Below are positions 1 to 5,796 of a stretch of 6,319 bases of DNA, piece by piece. Below the pieces are notes generated by a model, which worked only from the letters and a program-made list of their open reading frames with translations, was not told where the DNA came from and made no database searches. Both the position numbers and the translations under genes were made by a program. The stretch comes from Anaerolineae bacterium (GTDB lineage: Bacteria > Chloroflexota > Anaerolineae > Anaerolineales > Anaerolineaceae). The stretch spans positions 1 through 6,319 of the forward strand of contig JACRAG010000094.1 of the NCBI GenBank assembly GCA_016213455.1. The letters run 5' to 3'. How positions within the stretch are numbered: position 1 is the stretch's first letter; each line of letters starts with the position of its first letter.

Positions 1-506
1 CGCCTACACCCACCCCCACCAACACGCCGACTGTCACGCCCACCCCGACCGAAACGCCCACCGCCACCCCCACGCATACACCGGACCCGACCAATACGCC
101 TGAACCGCCCCCCACCGAGGAACCCGACGAACCTGACGTGGTGGCAGCCGACGATGGACGCTGGATCGATGTGGACCTTTCGGACCAGATGCTGTATGCC
201 TACGACGGCGACACCCTGGTCAACTCCTTCGTTGTGTCCACCGGCACCTGGCAGCACCCCACCGTGCTGGGGCAGTACAACATTTACGTGAAATACCGCT
301 ACACCGACATGTCCGGGCCAGGTTACTACCTGCCGGATGTGCCATACACGATGTATTTCTACAAAGGCTACGGCCTGCACGGCACCTACTGGCACAATAA
401 CTTCGGCACGCCCATGAGCCACGGCTGCGTCAACCTGCGCACCGAAGAGGCCGGCTGGCTGTTTGATTGGGCGTCCGTGGGGACGCTGGTCAACGTCCAC
501 GAGTGA
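1..506 (+). CDS. L,D-transpeptidase (YkuD domain) with Thr/Pro-rich linker, 5'-truncated
   Basis: This is the C-terminal part of a secreted cell-wall enzyme. The frame is open to the left edge (first full codon at base 3), so the true start and any signal peptide lie outside. The visible protein begins with about 45 residues dominated by Thr-Pro pairs, a flexible spacer of the kind seen on exported Chloroflexota proteins. The YkuD domain follows (from about base 150), starting with [17 protein letters not shown], a typical first strand. The catalytic region has HGTYWHN (378-398) and SHGCVNL, with the nucleophile Cys at 426-428. Known family role: cleaving the L-Lys/DAP-D-Ala bond of a donor stem peptide and forming 3-3 cross-links or attaching proteins to peptidoglycan. 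The GTG at 138 is an internal Val codon, not a start, because the Thr/Pro tract is in frame before it. The next gene begins 7 nt downstream and is a paralogue, suggesting co-transcription. Confidence 0.9.
   Translation, partial: PTPTPTNTPTVTPTPTETPTATPTHTPDPTNTPEPPPTEEPDEPDVVAADDGRWIDVDLSDQMLYAYDGDTLVNSFVVSTGTWQHPTVLGQYNIYVKYRYTDMSGPGYYLPDVPYTMYFYKGYGLHGTYWHNNFGTPMSHGCVNLRTEEAGWLFDWASVGTLVNVHE
3..137 (+). repeat. Low-complexity Thr/Pro codon tract (extracellular linker)
   Basis: The first 135 bases are an imperfect array of ACC/ACG and CCC/CCG codons with occasional Glu, Asn, Asp, Val, Ala and His codons. Translated, they give alternating Thr-Pro that turns acidic (Glu/Asp-Pro) before the YkuD domain. 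It is coding sequence, not a noncoding satellite. Such tracts usually link a membrane anchor or signal to a surface domain. Repeat number is likely variable between strains because of the repetitive codons. Confidence 0.8.
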
Positions 507-513
507 AACGGCG

Positions 514-1593
514 ATGAACACCCTCTTTGCAGCCGACCTGGCCCATCTTTCCCGGCGCGAGTTTTTACGTCTCTCGGGCCAGGGCTTACTGGGCCTGTTC
601 GGGCTGCCCTTCTTGAGCCGCGCCGGTCAGGCGCTGCGCCTCAACGAACCCGGCCATTCTCCGTCCGCTGAGCCAGTGCGCATGGGCCGCAGCGTGGATG
701 ATGAACTGGAAATCTTTGACAAGCCTACCTTTTCCGGTGAACTCCAGCAGGTGTATTGGCGCGACCTGGTTTTCGACATCGACGAAGTCGTCTTCGGCGA
801 CATGCAGCCGCGCCACAACCGCGTCTGGTACCACATCAAGGGCAAGGGCTTTGCCCATTCCGGCAAGATCCAACCGGTGGAGCTGAAAACCAACACCCTG
901 GTGCGCGCCGTACCCGAAGGCGGGCGGCTGGCGCAGGTCACCGTGCCCTACACCGACGCGATCAAAGACCCACTGAAACCGGACGAGCACGCCTCGCGCC
1001 TGTACTACGACACCGTGCACTGGGTAATGGACGTGTCGGAAGACCGCAACGGCAAATCCTGGTACAAAATCTGGGACGACAAGCGCAAGCGCCATTTTTT
1101 CGCCGAACCCGAGCACCTGCACCTGCTGGATGCCGAAGATGTGACTCCCATCTCGTCAACCCTGCCGCAGGAAGCGCGCCGCATCGAGGTGCACCTGCGC
1201 GACCAGATCGTCATCGCCTACGAGAATGACGAACCGGTGCTGATCACGCGCGCCGCCACCGGCGGCAAGTTCATCGACGGCGATTACACCACGCCCTTCG
1301 GCAATTACATCACCAGCCGCAAGCGCCCTTCGCGCCACATGGCCAGCGAAGACCTGGCAGCGCCCAACAGCTTTGACCTGCCCGGCGTGCCCTGGGTCTC
1401 CTACATCACCGGCGGGGGCATCTCCTTCCACGGCACCTACTGGCACAACGACTTCGGCAAACCGCGCAGCCACGGCTGCATCAACCTCTCCTGCGACGCC
1501 GCCGAATGGATCTATCGCTGGACGCATCCGGTGGTGCCCTTTGACCAGGCTACCTGGACGGATGATAGCGGTACACAGGTGCGGGTGTTATAA
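514..1593 (+). CDS. Tat-exported L,D-transpeptidase with two SH3-like modules and YkuD domain
   Basis: A 359-aa exported peptidoglycan L,D-transpeptidase. The start is ATG 514, because it places a twin-arginine signal near the N-terminus: S13-R14-R15-E-F-L-R, a near-perfect Tat motif, followed by a Gly/Leu-rich hydrophobic stretch to about residue 34. The longer frame from 463 overlaps the preceding gene and adds 17 unrelated residues. Residues about 57-124 and 134-206 look like two SH3-type modules (WYHIKGKGFAHSGKIQPV and SWYKIWDDK...EHLHLL), probably wall-binding. The YkuD domain spans about 222-345, with H306-G-T-Y-W-H311 and S319-H320-G321-C322-I-N-L; C322 is the expected nucleophile and H320 its partner. 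No strong Shine-Dalgarno precedes 514, so translation may be coupled to the upstream transpeptidase, whose stop lies 7 nt before. Tat export implies folding before transport, which I infer from the signal only. Confidence 0.92.
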   Translation: MNTLFAADLAHLSRREFLRLSGQGLLGLFGLPFLSRAGQALRLNEPGHSPSAEPVRMGRSVDDELEIFDKPTFSGELQQVYWRDLVFDIDEVVFGDMQPRHNRVWYHIKGKGFAHSGKIQPVELKTNTLVRAVPEGGRLAQVTVPYTDAIKDPLKPDEHASRLYYDTVHWVMDVSEDRNGKSWYKIWDDKRKRHFFAEPEHLHLLDAEDVTPISSTLPQEARRIEVHLRDQIVIAYENDEPVLITRAATGGKFIDGDYTTPFGNYITSRKRPSRHMASEDLAAPNSFDLPGVPWVSYITGGGISFHGTYWHNDFGKPRSHGCINLSCDAAEWIYRWTHPVVPFDQATWTDDSGTQVRVL

Positions 1594-1594
1594 T
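1586..1594 (+). promoter_or_regulatory. Extended -10 promoter, probable leaderless start for the 141-aa gene
   Basis: TGTTATAAT is a consensus TGn extension plus a perfect TATAAT (1589-1594). The hexamer contains the TAA stop of the upstream transpeptidase. No convincing -35 lies 16-18 bp upstream, which extended -10 promoters do not need. The expected +1, about 7 nt after the hexamer, falls at 1601-1602, the A of the next ATG. No Shine-Dalgarno precedes that ATG, which fits a leaderless mRNA. Prediction from sequence only. Confidence 0.55.
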
Positions 1595-1601
1595 TAATCG
1601 C

Positions 1602-2027
1602 ATGTCCGCACAACCGTTGTTTACCGGATTGGTGATTGACGAACTGGACCGTCCCGTCCAGACCGCCTACGTGGGCGAAGAACCGTGCTACGTGATCGAC
1701 GACCACGGTTTTCGCCGGCATATCCCTGCCGAACAGGTCGACCGGCAGGTGCTGCAGTACATCCGCGATCAGATGAAAGGCAGCGAAGACGCCATCGCCG
1801 ACCAGACGGCCAAGATGTTGGGGCAGGATGACATCTTCAGCCGCGCGATGATCCAGAACCAGCTCAAGAACATCGATCAGCAGTTCGACCAACTGCTCAA
1901 AAACGGCATCCCCGAAGCCGGACGCGCCTACATGGGCATGATGGGTTTTCGCGTGGTGATCAACTTCCACGGCGAAGTGCTGCGCGTGGATCAACCCGGC
2001 GCGATTGGCGGGGAAGACGAAGAATAA
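1602..2027 (+). CDS. Conserved-looking hypothetical protein, 141 aa
   Basis: I do not recognise this family. It is a soluble, acidic protein of 141 residues with no signal peptide or membrane segment. Residues 1-45 look like a small beta-rich unit (FTGLVIDELDRPVQTAYVG, then CYVIDDHGFRRHIP). Residues about 46-100 are charged and Gln-rich and likely helical, possibly coiled coil (around IQNQLKNIDQQFDQLLKNG). The C-terminus returns to beta strands (FRVVINFHGEVLRVD, 116-130) and ends in an acidic tail. The start ATG 1602 is 8 nt after the preceding stop and is fed by the extended -10 promoter at 1586-1594. It lies 21 nt upstream of the DUF4037 gene, so the two are probably co-transcribed. The domain pattern and codon use similar to the neighbours argue for a real gene. 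Confidence 0.8.
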   Translation: MSAQPLFTGLVIDELDRPVQTAYVGEEPCYVIDDHGFRRHIPAEQVDRQVLQYIRDQMKGSEDAIADQTAKMLGQDDIFSRAMIQNQLKNIDQQFDQLLKNGIPEAGRAYMGMMGFRVVINFHGEVLRVDQPGAIGGEDEE

Positions 2028-2032
2028 ATCAC

Positions 2033-2043
2033 GGAGAGAAGGG
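2033..2043 (+). promoter_or_regulatory. Ribosome binding site of the DUF4037 gene
   Basis: A purine-rich stretch GGAGAGAAGGG lies in the short gap between the two genes. AAGGG ends 5 nt before ATG 2049 and an upstream GGAG ends 12 nt before it. This supports ATG 2049 as the start and contrasts with the lack of such a site before 1602. Confidence 0.7.
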
Positions 2044-2048
2044 AACGC

Positions 2049-3146
2049 ATGGTAGAAACCCGATTGCCCGAATTTATCCCCGGATTGAAACTGAGCGAGA
2101 TGTATTACCGCGAAGCTGTGCGGCCCATCTTGCAGCGCTCTTTTCCCGATCTCAAGCACGCCGCGGCGTTGATCGGGTTTGGCTCCGACGTGATCGGCTT
2201 TGATGATCTGCGCTCGCGCGACCACATGTGGGGACCGCGCGTGGTGCTGTTCCTGCCGGAAGAGCGCTTTGGCGAGATGGAAAGCGCCGTGTGCGACAAA
2301 CTGCGCGCCGGCCTGCCCACCTCTTTCCGCGGCTACCCCACCAGCTTCGGCACCCCCGATTCGGAGGGTGTGCGCCTGCTGGAAGAGCGCGAAAACGGCC
2401 CGGTGGACCCCTTTATCGACATCACCACCCTGCCGGCCTTCTTCCAGAACGAAATCGGCTGGGACACCCGCCGTCCGCTGACCACCGCCGACTGGCTCAC
2501 CTTCTCCGAACACAAGCTGCTCACCCTCACCGGCGGCGGCGTGTGGCACGACGAGCTGGGCCTGGAAAGCGCCCGCCAGGCGCTGGCTTACTACCCCAAA
2601 GAGATCTGGATGTACCTGCTGGCCTGCGCGTGGATGAAGATCGGGCAGGAAGAGCCGTTTGTGGGCCGGACCGCCGAAGTGGGCGACGAGATCGGCTCGC
2701 GCATCATCGCGGCGCGCATGGTGCAGTCGGTCATGCACCTGTGCTTCATCATGGAGCGGCGCTACGCCCCGTACAGCAAATGGTTTGGCACCGGCTTTAG
2801 CCGCCTGGAGATCGCGCCGCTCATCCAGCCCAACCTGACCGGCGCGCTGGAAGCCAACGATTTCCGCACCCGCGAGCAGTACCTCAGCCGCGCCTATGAA
2901 ATCTGCGCCTGGAAGTTCAATTCGCTGGACCTGGTCAAGCCCGTGCCGGGGCGCGTGACCTTCTTCCACGACCGGCCATTCAAGGTCATTCACGGCGACG
3001 CAATTGCCGGGAAGATCATGGAAGCCATCAGCGACGAACAAATCCGCGCCATCCCCGGTTATGTCGGCTCGGTCAACCAGCTCAGCAACTCCACCGATGT
3101 GATCTCATACAACGCGGTCACCGAACGACTGAAAGCCCTGTACTAA
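2049..3146 (+). CDS. DUF4037 domain protein (nucleotidyltransferase-like)
   Basis: A 365-aa cytoplasmic protein that I match to the DUF4037 family by its two conserved blocks. The N-terminal block (about 40-64) reads G45-S46-D-V-I-G-F-D52-D53...S56-R57-D58-H59-M-W-G-P-R, resembling the GS...D.D signature of nucleotidyltransferase-fold proteins. The C-terminal block has V205-G-R-T-A-E-V-G-D-E-I-G-S217 and E236-R-R-Y-A-P-Y-S-K-W-F-G247, in a mostly helical region. No signal or transmembrane segments are seen. The biochemical activity of the family is not established as far as I know; nucleotide transfer is inference from the fold-like motif. The start ATG 2049 has a good Shine-Dalgarno, and a strong terminator begins 6 nt after the stop, so this is the last gene of the unit beginning at 1602. 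Length is full for the family as I know it. Confidence 0.85.
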   Translation: MVETRLPEFIPGLKLSEMYYREAVRPILQRSFPDLKHAAALIGFGSDVIGFDDLRSRDHMWGPRVVLFLPEERFGEMESAVCDKLRAGLPTSFRGYPTSFGTPDSEGVRLLEERENGPVDPFIDITTLPAFFQNEIGWDTRRPLTTADWLTFSEHKLLTLTGGGVWHDELGLESARQALAYYPKEIWMYLLACAWMKIGQEEPFVGRTAEVGDEIGSRIIAARMVQSVMHLCFIMERRYAPYSKWFGTGFSRLEIAPLIQPNLTGALEANDFRTREQYLSRAYEICAWKFNSLDLVKPVPGRVTFFHDRPFKVIHGDAIAGKIMEAISDEQIRAIPGYVGSVNQLSNSTDVISYNAVTERLKALY

Positions 3147-3152
3147 GCAAGC

Positions 3153-3185
3153 AAAAACCTCTCCAGAAAACGGAGAGGTTTTTTT
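3153..3185 (+). terminator. Rho-independent terminator, probably bidirectional
   Basis: AAAAACCTCTCC (3153-3164) pairs perfectly over 12 bp with GGAGAGGTTTTT (3172-3183), with a 7-nt loop AGAAAAC. The + strand reading ends in seven T (3179-3185). Read on the - strand the same stem ends in five T, so it can also stop transcripts arriving from the CPBP protease gene. It sits just after the DUF4037 stop. Confidence 0.93.
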
Positions 3186-3271
3186 ATGGGTTCGAGGTTT
3201 CAAATCTGGGCCCTGGAGGCTCTGCGAGAACGCCGTGGCGATCTTCCACTTTTGTACCACGCCTGTAGAAT

Positions 3272-3348
3272 TCCCTCTTCCCAACCTTCTCCCATCGGGA
3301 GAGGGTGCGCCGGGCTTGGACGGCGCGGGTGAGGGAGTCCTGACTCCC
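3272..3348. repeat. REP-like palindromic intergenic element
   Basis: The gap 3186-3362 has no gene that I can support. It contains a cluster of inverted repeats. CCTTCTCCC (3285-3293) pairs with GGGAGAGGG (3297-3305, one G-T pair). GCGCCG (3307-3312) pairs with CGGCGC (3321-3326). TCCCTC (3272-3277) pairs with GAGGGA (3331-3336) and encloses both. A fourth hairpin, GGGAGTC/GACTCCC (3333-3339, 3342-3348), shares bases with the outer stem. The CTCCC..GGGAG plus GGTGAGGG layout resembles dispersed palindromic elements in GC-rich bacterial genomes. No T-run follows, so it is not a classical terminator. A single copy is visible, so its repeated nature is inferred. Confidence 0.55.
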
Positions 3349-3362
3349 TTGTCCTTACCGGC

Positions 3363-4325
3363 TTACCCCATCCCATCCGGGGTGTGATAGATCGCCACTT
3401 CTTCTTCCAGGGCCACCTTGCCATCCCGCCGGTGCAGGTACCACACCGTCAGCGCGCTGCCCAGCGCAATCGCCAGCAGGCCTATCACCCCGGCTTCCGG
3501 GCCATACGCGCCGCCGGTCAACCACTCCGGTCCACCCTGCTGAATGGCGACAAAAGTCGCGCCCGCGTTGGAACCGCTGACCGGGAAGCCGAACACATTA
3601 CCCTGGAAGAAATTCCAGGCAATGTGCAGGCCGATGGGAATGGCGAGTTGGCCGGTGAGCATGAAACCCAGCCCCAGGAAGATCCCCGCCAGCATGGTGG
3701 TGAACACACTGGTCGGCGTCGCGCCGGGGTTGGCTGCATGCAAATAGCCAAACAGCACCGACGACAGCCCAAAGGCAATCCCCAGCGCCCAGCGCGGCTT
3801 GATCACCCAACCGTTCAGCCCCTCAGCCAGGTTGGTGATCAGGTAACCGCGCGAGGTCAATTCTTCCTGAATACCGACACAGATGAACAGCACCAACGAC
3901 AAGCCCATCCCGGCCCAGAAGGATTCTCCCTGACCATTCATAAAACCGGTTATCGTCACCATGCCGGCGCCTAGCTCCACCCCAAAGATGAGCGCAATCA
4001 ACCCCGCGCCCAGCGCCAGGCCAAAGGCGAAATCCTGCCACCAGCGCCGCGAAATACGCAGCCCATAATCGGCAAACTTGCGCCGGTCGATCAACATGCC
4101 CACCAGGAAAACCCCCAGCGTCACCCCACCGGTCAGGACCACATAGCTGATCCCGGTGACCAGGTTGATGGAGATATCCGCCGGCAGCAGATTGAACAGC
4201 CAGCCCAGGGGAAGCTGCATACCACCGGTCACCAGGGCCATCAAAACCAGGCCCAGCACCAGCCGCAGGATCGCCCGGAAGCGCCCCTCGCCGTAATGCC
4301 AGAAAAATGATAAAAAAGTGCGCAT
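3363..4325 (-). CDS. CPBP family intramembrane glutamic-type protease (CAAX/Abi)
   Basis: A polytopic membrane protein of 320 aa with the three CPBP active-site motifs: E154-E155-L-T-S-R159 (EExxxR), F192-G-Y-L-H196 (FxxxH) and H234-I-A-W-N238 (HxxxN). Several hydrophobic segments are evident (about 19-33, 55-79, 99-121, 137-153, 180-195, 207-232 and near the C-terminus), and the tail is charged. Known members (Rce1, MroQ, Abi proteins) cleave prenylated proteins or peptides or confer bacteriocin immunity; the substrate here cannot be told. Three in-frame ATGs exist (4343, 4334, 4325). I chose 4325 because GGAGAGG (4335-4341) lies 9 nt before it, whereas that site abuts 4334 and lies inside the frame from 4343. 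It follows the ThyX-like gene by 34 nt on the same strand, so it is probably the last gene of that operon, without an obvious functional link to flavin or thymidylate metabolism. Confidence 0.9.
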   Translation of the reverse strand: MRTFLSFFWHYGEGRFRAILRLVLGLVLMALVTGGMQLPLGWLFNLLPADISINLVTGISYVVLTGGVTLGVFLVGMLIDRRKFADYGLRISRRWWQDFAFGLALGAGLIALIFGVELGAGMVTITGFMNGQGESFWAGMGLSLVLFICVGIQEELTSRGYLITNLAEGLNGWVIKPRWALGIAFGLSSVLFGYLHAANPGATPTSVFTTMLAGIFLGLGFMLTGQLAIPIGLHIAWNFFQGNVFGFPVSGSNAGATFVAIQQGGPEWLTGGAYGPEAGVIGLLAIALGSALTVWYLHRRDGKVALEEEVAIYHTPDGMG

Positions 4326-4334
4326 GGGGCTCAT

Positions 4335-4341
4335 CCTCTCC
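4335..4341 (-). promoter_or_regulatory. Ribosome binding site deciding the CPBP protease start
   Basis: GGAGAGG on the - strand lies 9 nt upstream of ATG 4325 and directly against ATG 4334. It selects the 320-aa form over the 326-aa and 323-aa alternatives. Confidence 0.6.
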
Positions 4342-4359
4342 ATTCAGCCAGGACAGACA

Positions 4360-5796
4360 TTAATCGGGATAAATGGTCGCAGCCGCGAAGTGATCGCGCT
4401 CGACCGACTGCCAGCTTTCGCCGGTATCATTGGCAATATAGCCCCCCAGCAGGGGCGAAACCGCGCGGATTTCCTCAGCCACGCGCTGGGCAGCCCGGCG
4501 CATGGAAAAGTGTGCGTTGGCCGCCGACCGCAGGCTGATCAGATGCAGCGCGCTGCGCAGGTTGAGGTCCATCAACACGCGCCGGTTGTAGCCGTTGGGC
4601 ACCACATAGGCGGCTGCCGCGGGAAGGCTGGTCTCCAGCTGGCTGAAGGCCAGGTGCGCAGCCTGCATGGCTGCCCGGTAGGGCTGCTCAAAACCAGCCT
4701 CCTGGATGAAGCGCGGCAGGGCATAGCCCAGGCGGGTGCTGAGCGGCTGCACGGTCTGGGTCATCATGCGGTGGCGCTTCAACTCAAAATACCCGCCCTG
4801 GTCCAGGGTCAGGTCGATGGTGTAGCGCGCGTATTCCAGCTCGCGGGGCGGAAGGTCATGCCGCCCGCGCCCACCCAGCAGTGTCTCTGCCAGCGCTGTC
4901 CGTTGATCCGGCGACATGGCGCGCACACGGTGCAGCGCCTGTCCAAAGCTGACCGCACCGGCGCGGTACAGTGCCGCCGCCAGCACGCGCAGTTCGCCGT
5001 CCGCGTCGCAGGCTTCCAGGTGACACCAATCCTCGGCACGGTCCACGCCGGGCAGTTCCGCCGCAGCCACGCCGAAATCATGCGCCACCTGTTCCCAGTA
5101 GGGCACCGCCTGGACATATTTGATCAAGGTCGGCACGCGCATCTCCGCCACATGGCGGATCTCATCGCCCATCTGGCGCACTTCCGCCAGCGGGTGAGAG
5201 AGCATCTTGCGCAGGGCATGCTCCAGCGCGCGCGCGTTGATGGTCATGCCCACGTTGGCCAGGGCCGCCGCCGGCAGCAAAAAGCGGCACACATCCACAT
5301 AATCCGAGCGAATGCGCCGCTCCAGGGCCGCATCCGATTCGCCTTCCTTGCGCGGTGTGCGCGCAGCCACCACCTGCCGGACCGGCTCCAACGATTGCTG
5401 GTAGGTCTCAAAGAGCATCTGCACCGTCTCGCGATACAGCCCCAGCAGGGGGTGTCCGTCCAGTTCGGTCGGGGTGTGGAAATCCTCCGCGCCCCACTTC
5501 TGGTAGCGCGTGGATTTTTCGGTGTAGGAGGCCAGCCGGTTGGATTCCAGGCATTCCACCGCCAGGCGCGAGATGTTCTCCACAGCAATGTGCAGCACGG
5601 CATGTTCCGCCACCGAGGCATGACCGTAGCCCACCACCCACTTTTCGTGGAACTCGGCGGACCGTTCTTCGGTCAGCTCTGCGGCGATTTGGCGAAAAGA
5701 TTGTGGGGAACGGGATGTCTTGGCGAACGCCACCGCGATCGTCTCGGGCGGCAGGTCCATCGGGTCCAGCAGATAAACGTCACGTTTGGGGGTCAC
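4360..5796 (-). CDS. Tandem ThyX-like (FAD-dependent thymidylate synthase family) protein
   Basis: A 478-aa protein, about twice the usual ThyX length (roughly 210-260 aa), made of two ThyX-like halves. Classical ThyX methylates dUMP using methylene-tetrahydrofolate, NADPH and FAD. N-half: G58-H59-A-S-V-A-E64-H65, then N86-R87-L-A-S90-Y-T-E-K-S95-T-R97-Y98, matching the family signature RHRxxSxNxxSxRY except that the RH is replaced by SN; its closing helix has N187-A-R189. C-half: R341-H342-R343 is intact but the following serines are replaced (MMTQTVQPLSTR), GHxxxxEH is missing, and the closing helix shows N412-L-R414 and A428-H-F-S-M-R433. The GTG at 5796 is preferred: GGAGGT lies 8 nt before it, and the family-like sequence starts there, while the upstream ATG 5832 adds 12 residues inside ribF. 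The gene overlaps ribF by 17 nt. Whether it makes dTMP is open. Confidence 0.82.
   Translation of the reverse strand: MTPKRDVYLLDPMDLPPETIAVAFAKTSRSPQSFRQIAAELTEERSAEFHEKWVVGYGHASVAEHAVLHIAVENISRLAVECLESNRLASYTEKSTRYQKWGAEDFHTPTELDGHPLLGLYRETVQMLFETYQQSLEPVRQVVAARTPRKEGESDAALERRIRSDYVDVCRFLLPAAALANVGMTINARALEHALRKMLSHPLAEVRQMGDEIRHVAEMRVPTLIKYVQAVPYWEQVAHDFGVAAAELPGVDRAEDWCHLEACDADGELRVLAAALYRAGAVSFGQALHRVRAMSPDQRTALAETLLGGRGRHDLPPRELEYARYTIDLTLDQGGYFELKRHRMMTQTVQPLSTRLGYALPRFIQEAGFEQPYRAAMQAAHLAFSQLETSLPAAAAYVVPNGYNRRVLMDLNLRSALHLISLRSAANAHFSMRRAAQRVAEEIRAVSPLLGGYIANDTGESWQSVERDHFAAATIYPD

Noticed and set aside
3..137. Possible tandem DNA repeat or CRISPR-like array at the left edge
   Set aside because: There are no regular repeat-spacer units. 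The pattern is a Thr/Pro codon tract in frame with the transpeptidase.
463..513. Upstream ATG extension of the second transpeptidase
   Set aside because: The 17 extra residues overlap the first transpeptidase and would bury the Tat signal, whereas ATG 514 places it normally.
1512..3041. 509-codon open frame on the - strand opposite the 141-aa and DUF4037 genes
   Set aside because: It runs antisense across two + strand genes and the end of the transpeptidase, has no recognisable motifs or ribosome binding site, and its composition is that of a mirrored GC-rich gene.
3200..3424. 74-codon frame on the - strand in the intergenic gap
   Set aside because: It runs out of the CPBP gene in another frame and through the palindromic element; no motif or credible start supports it.
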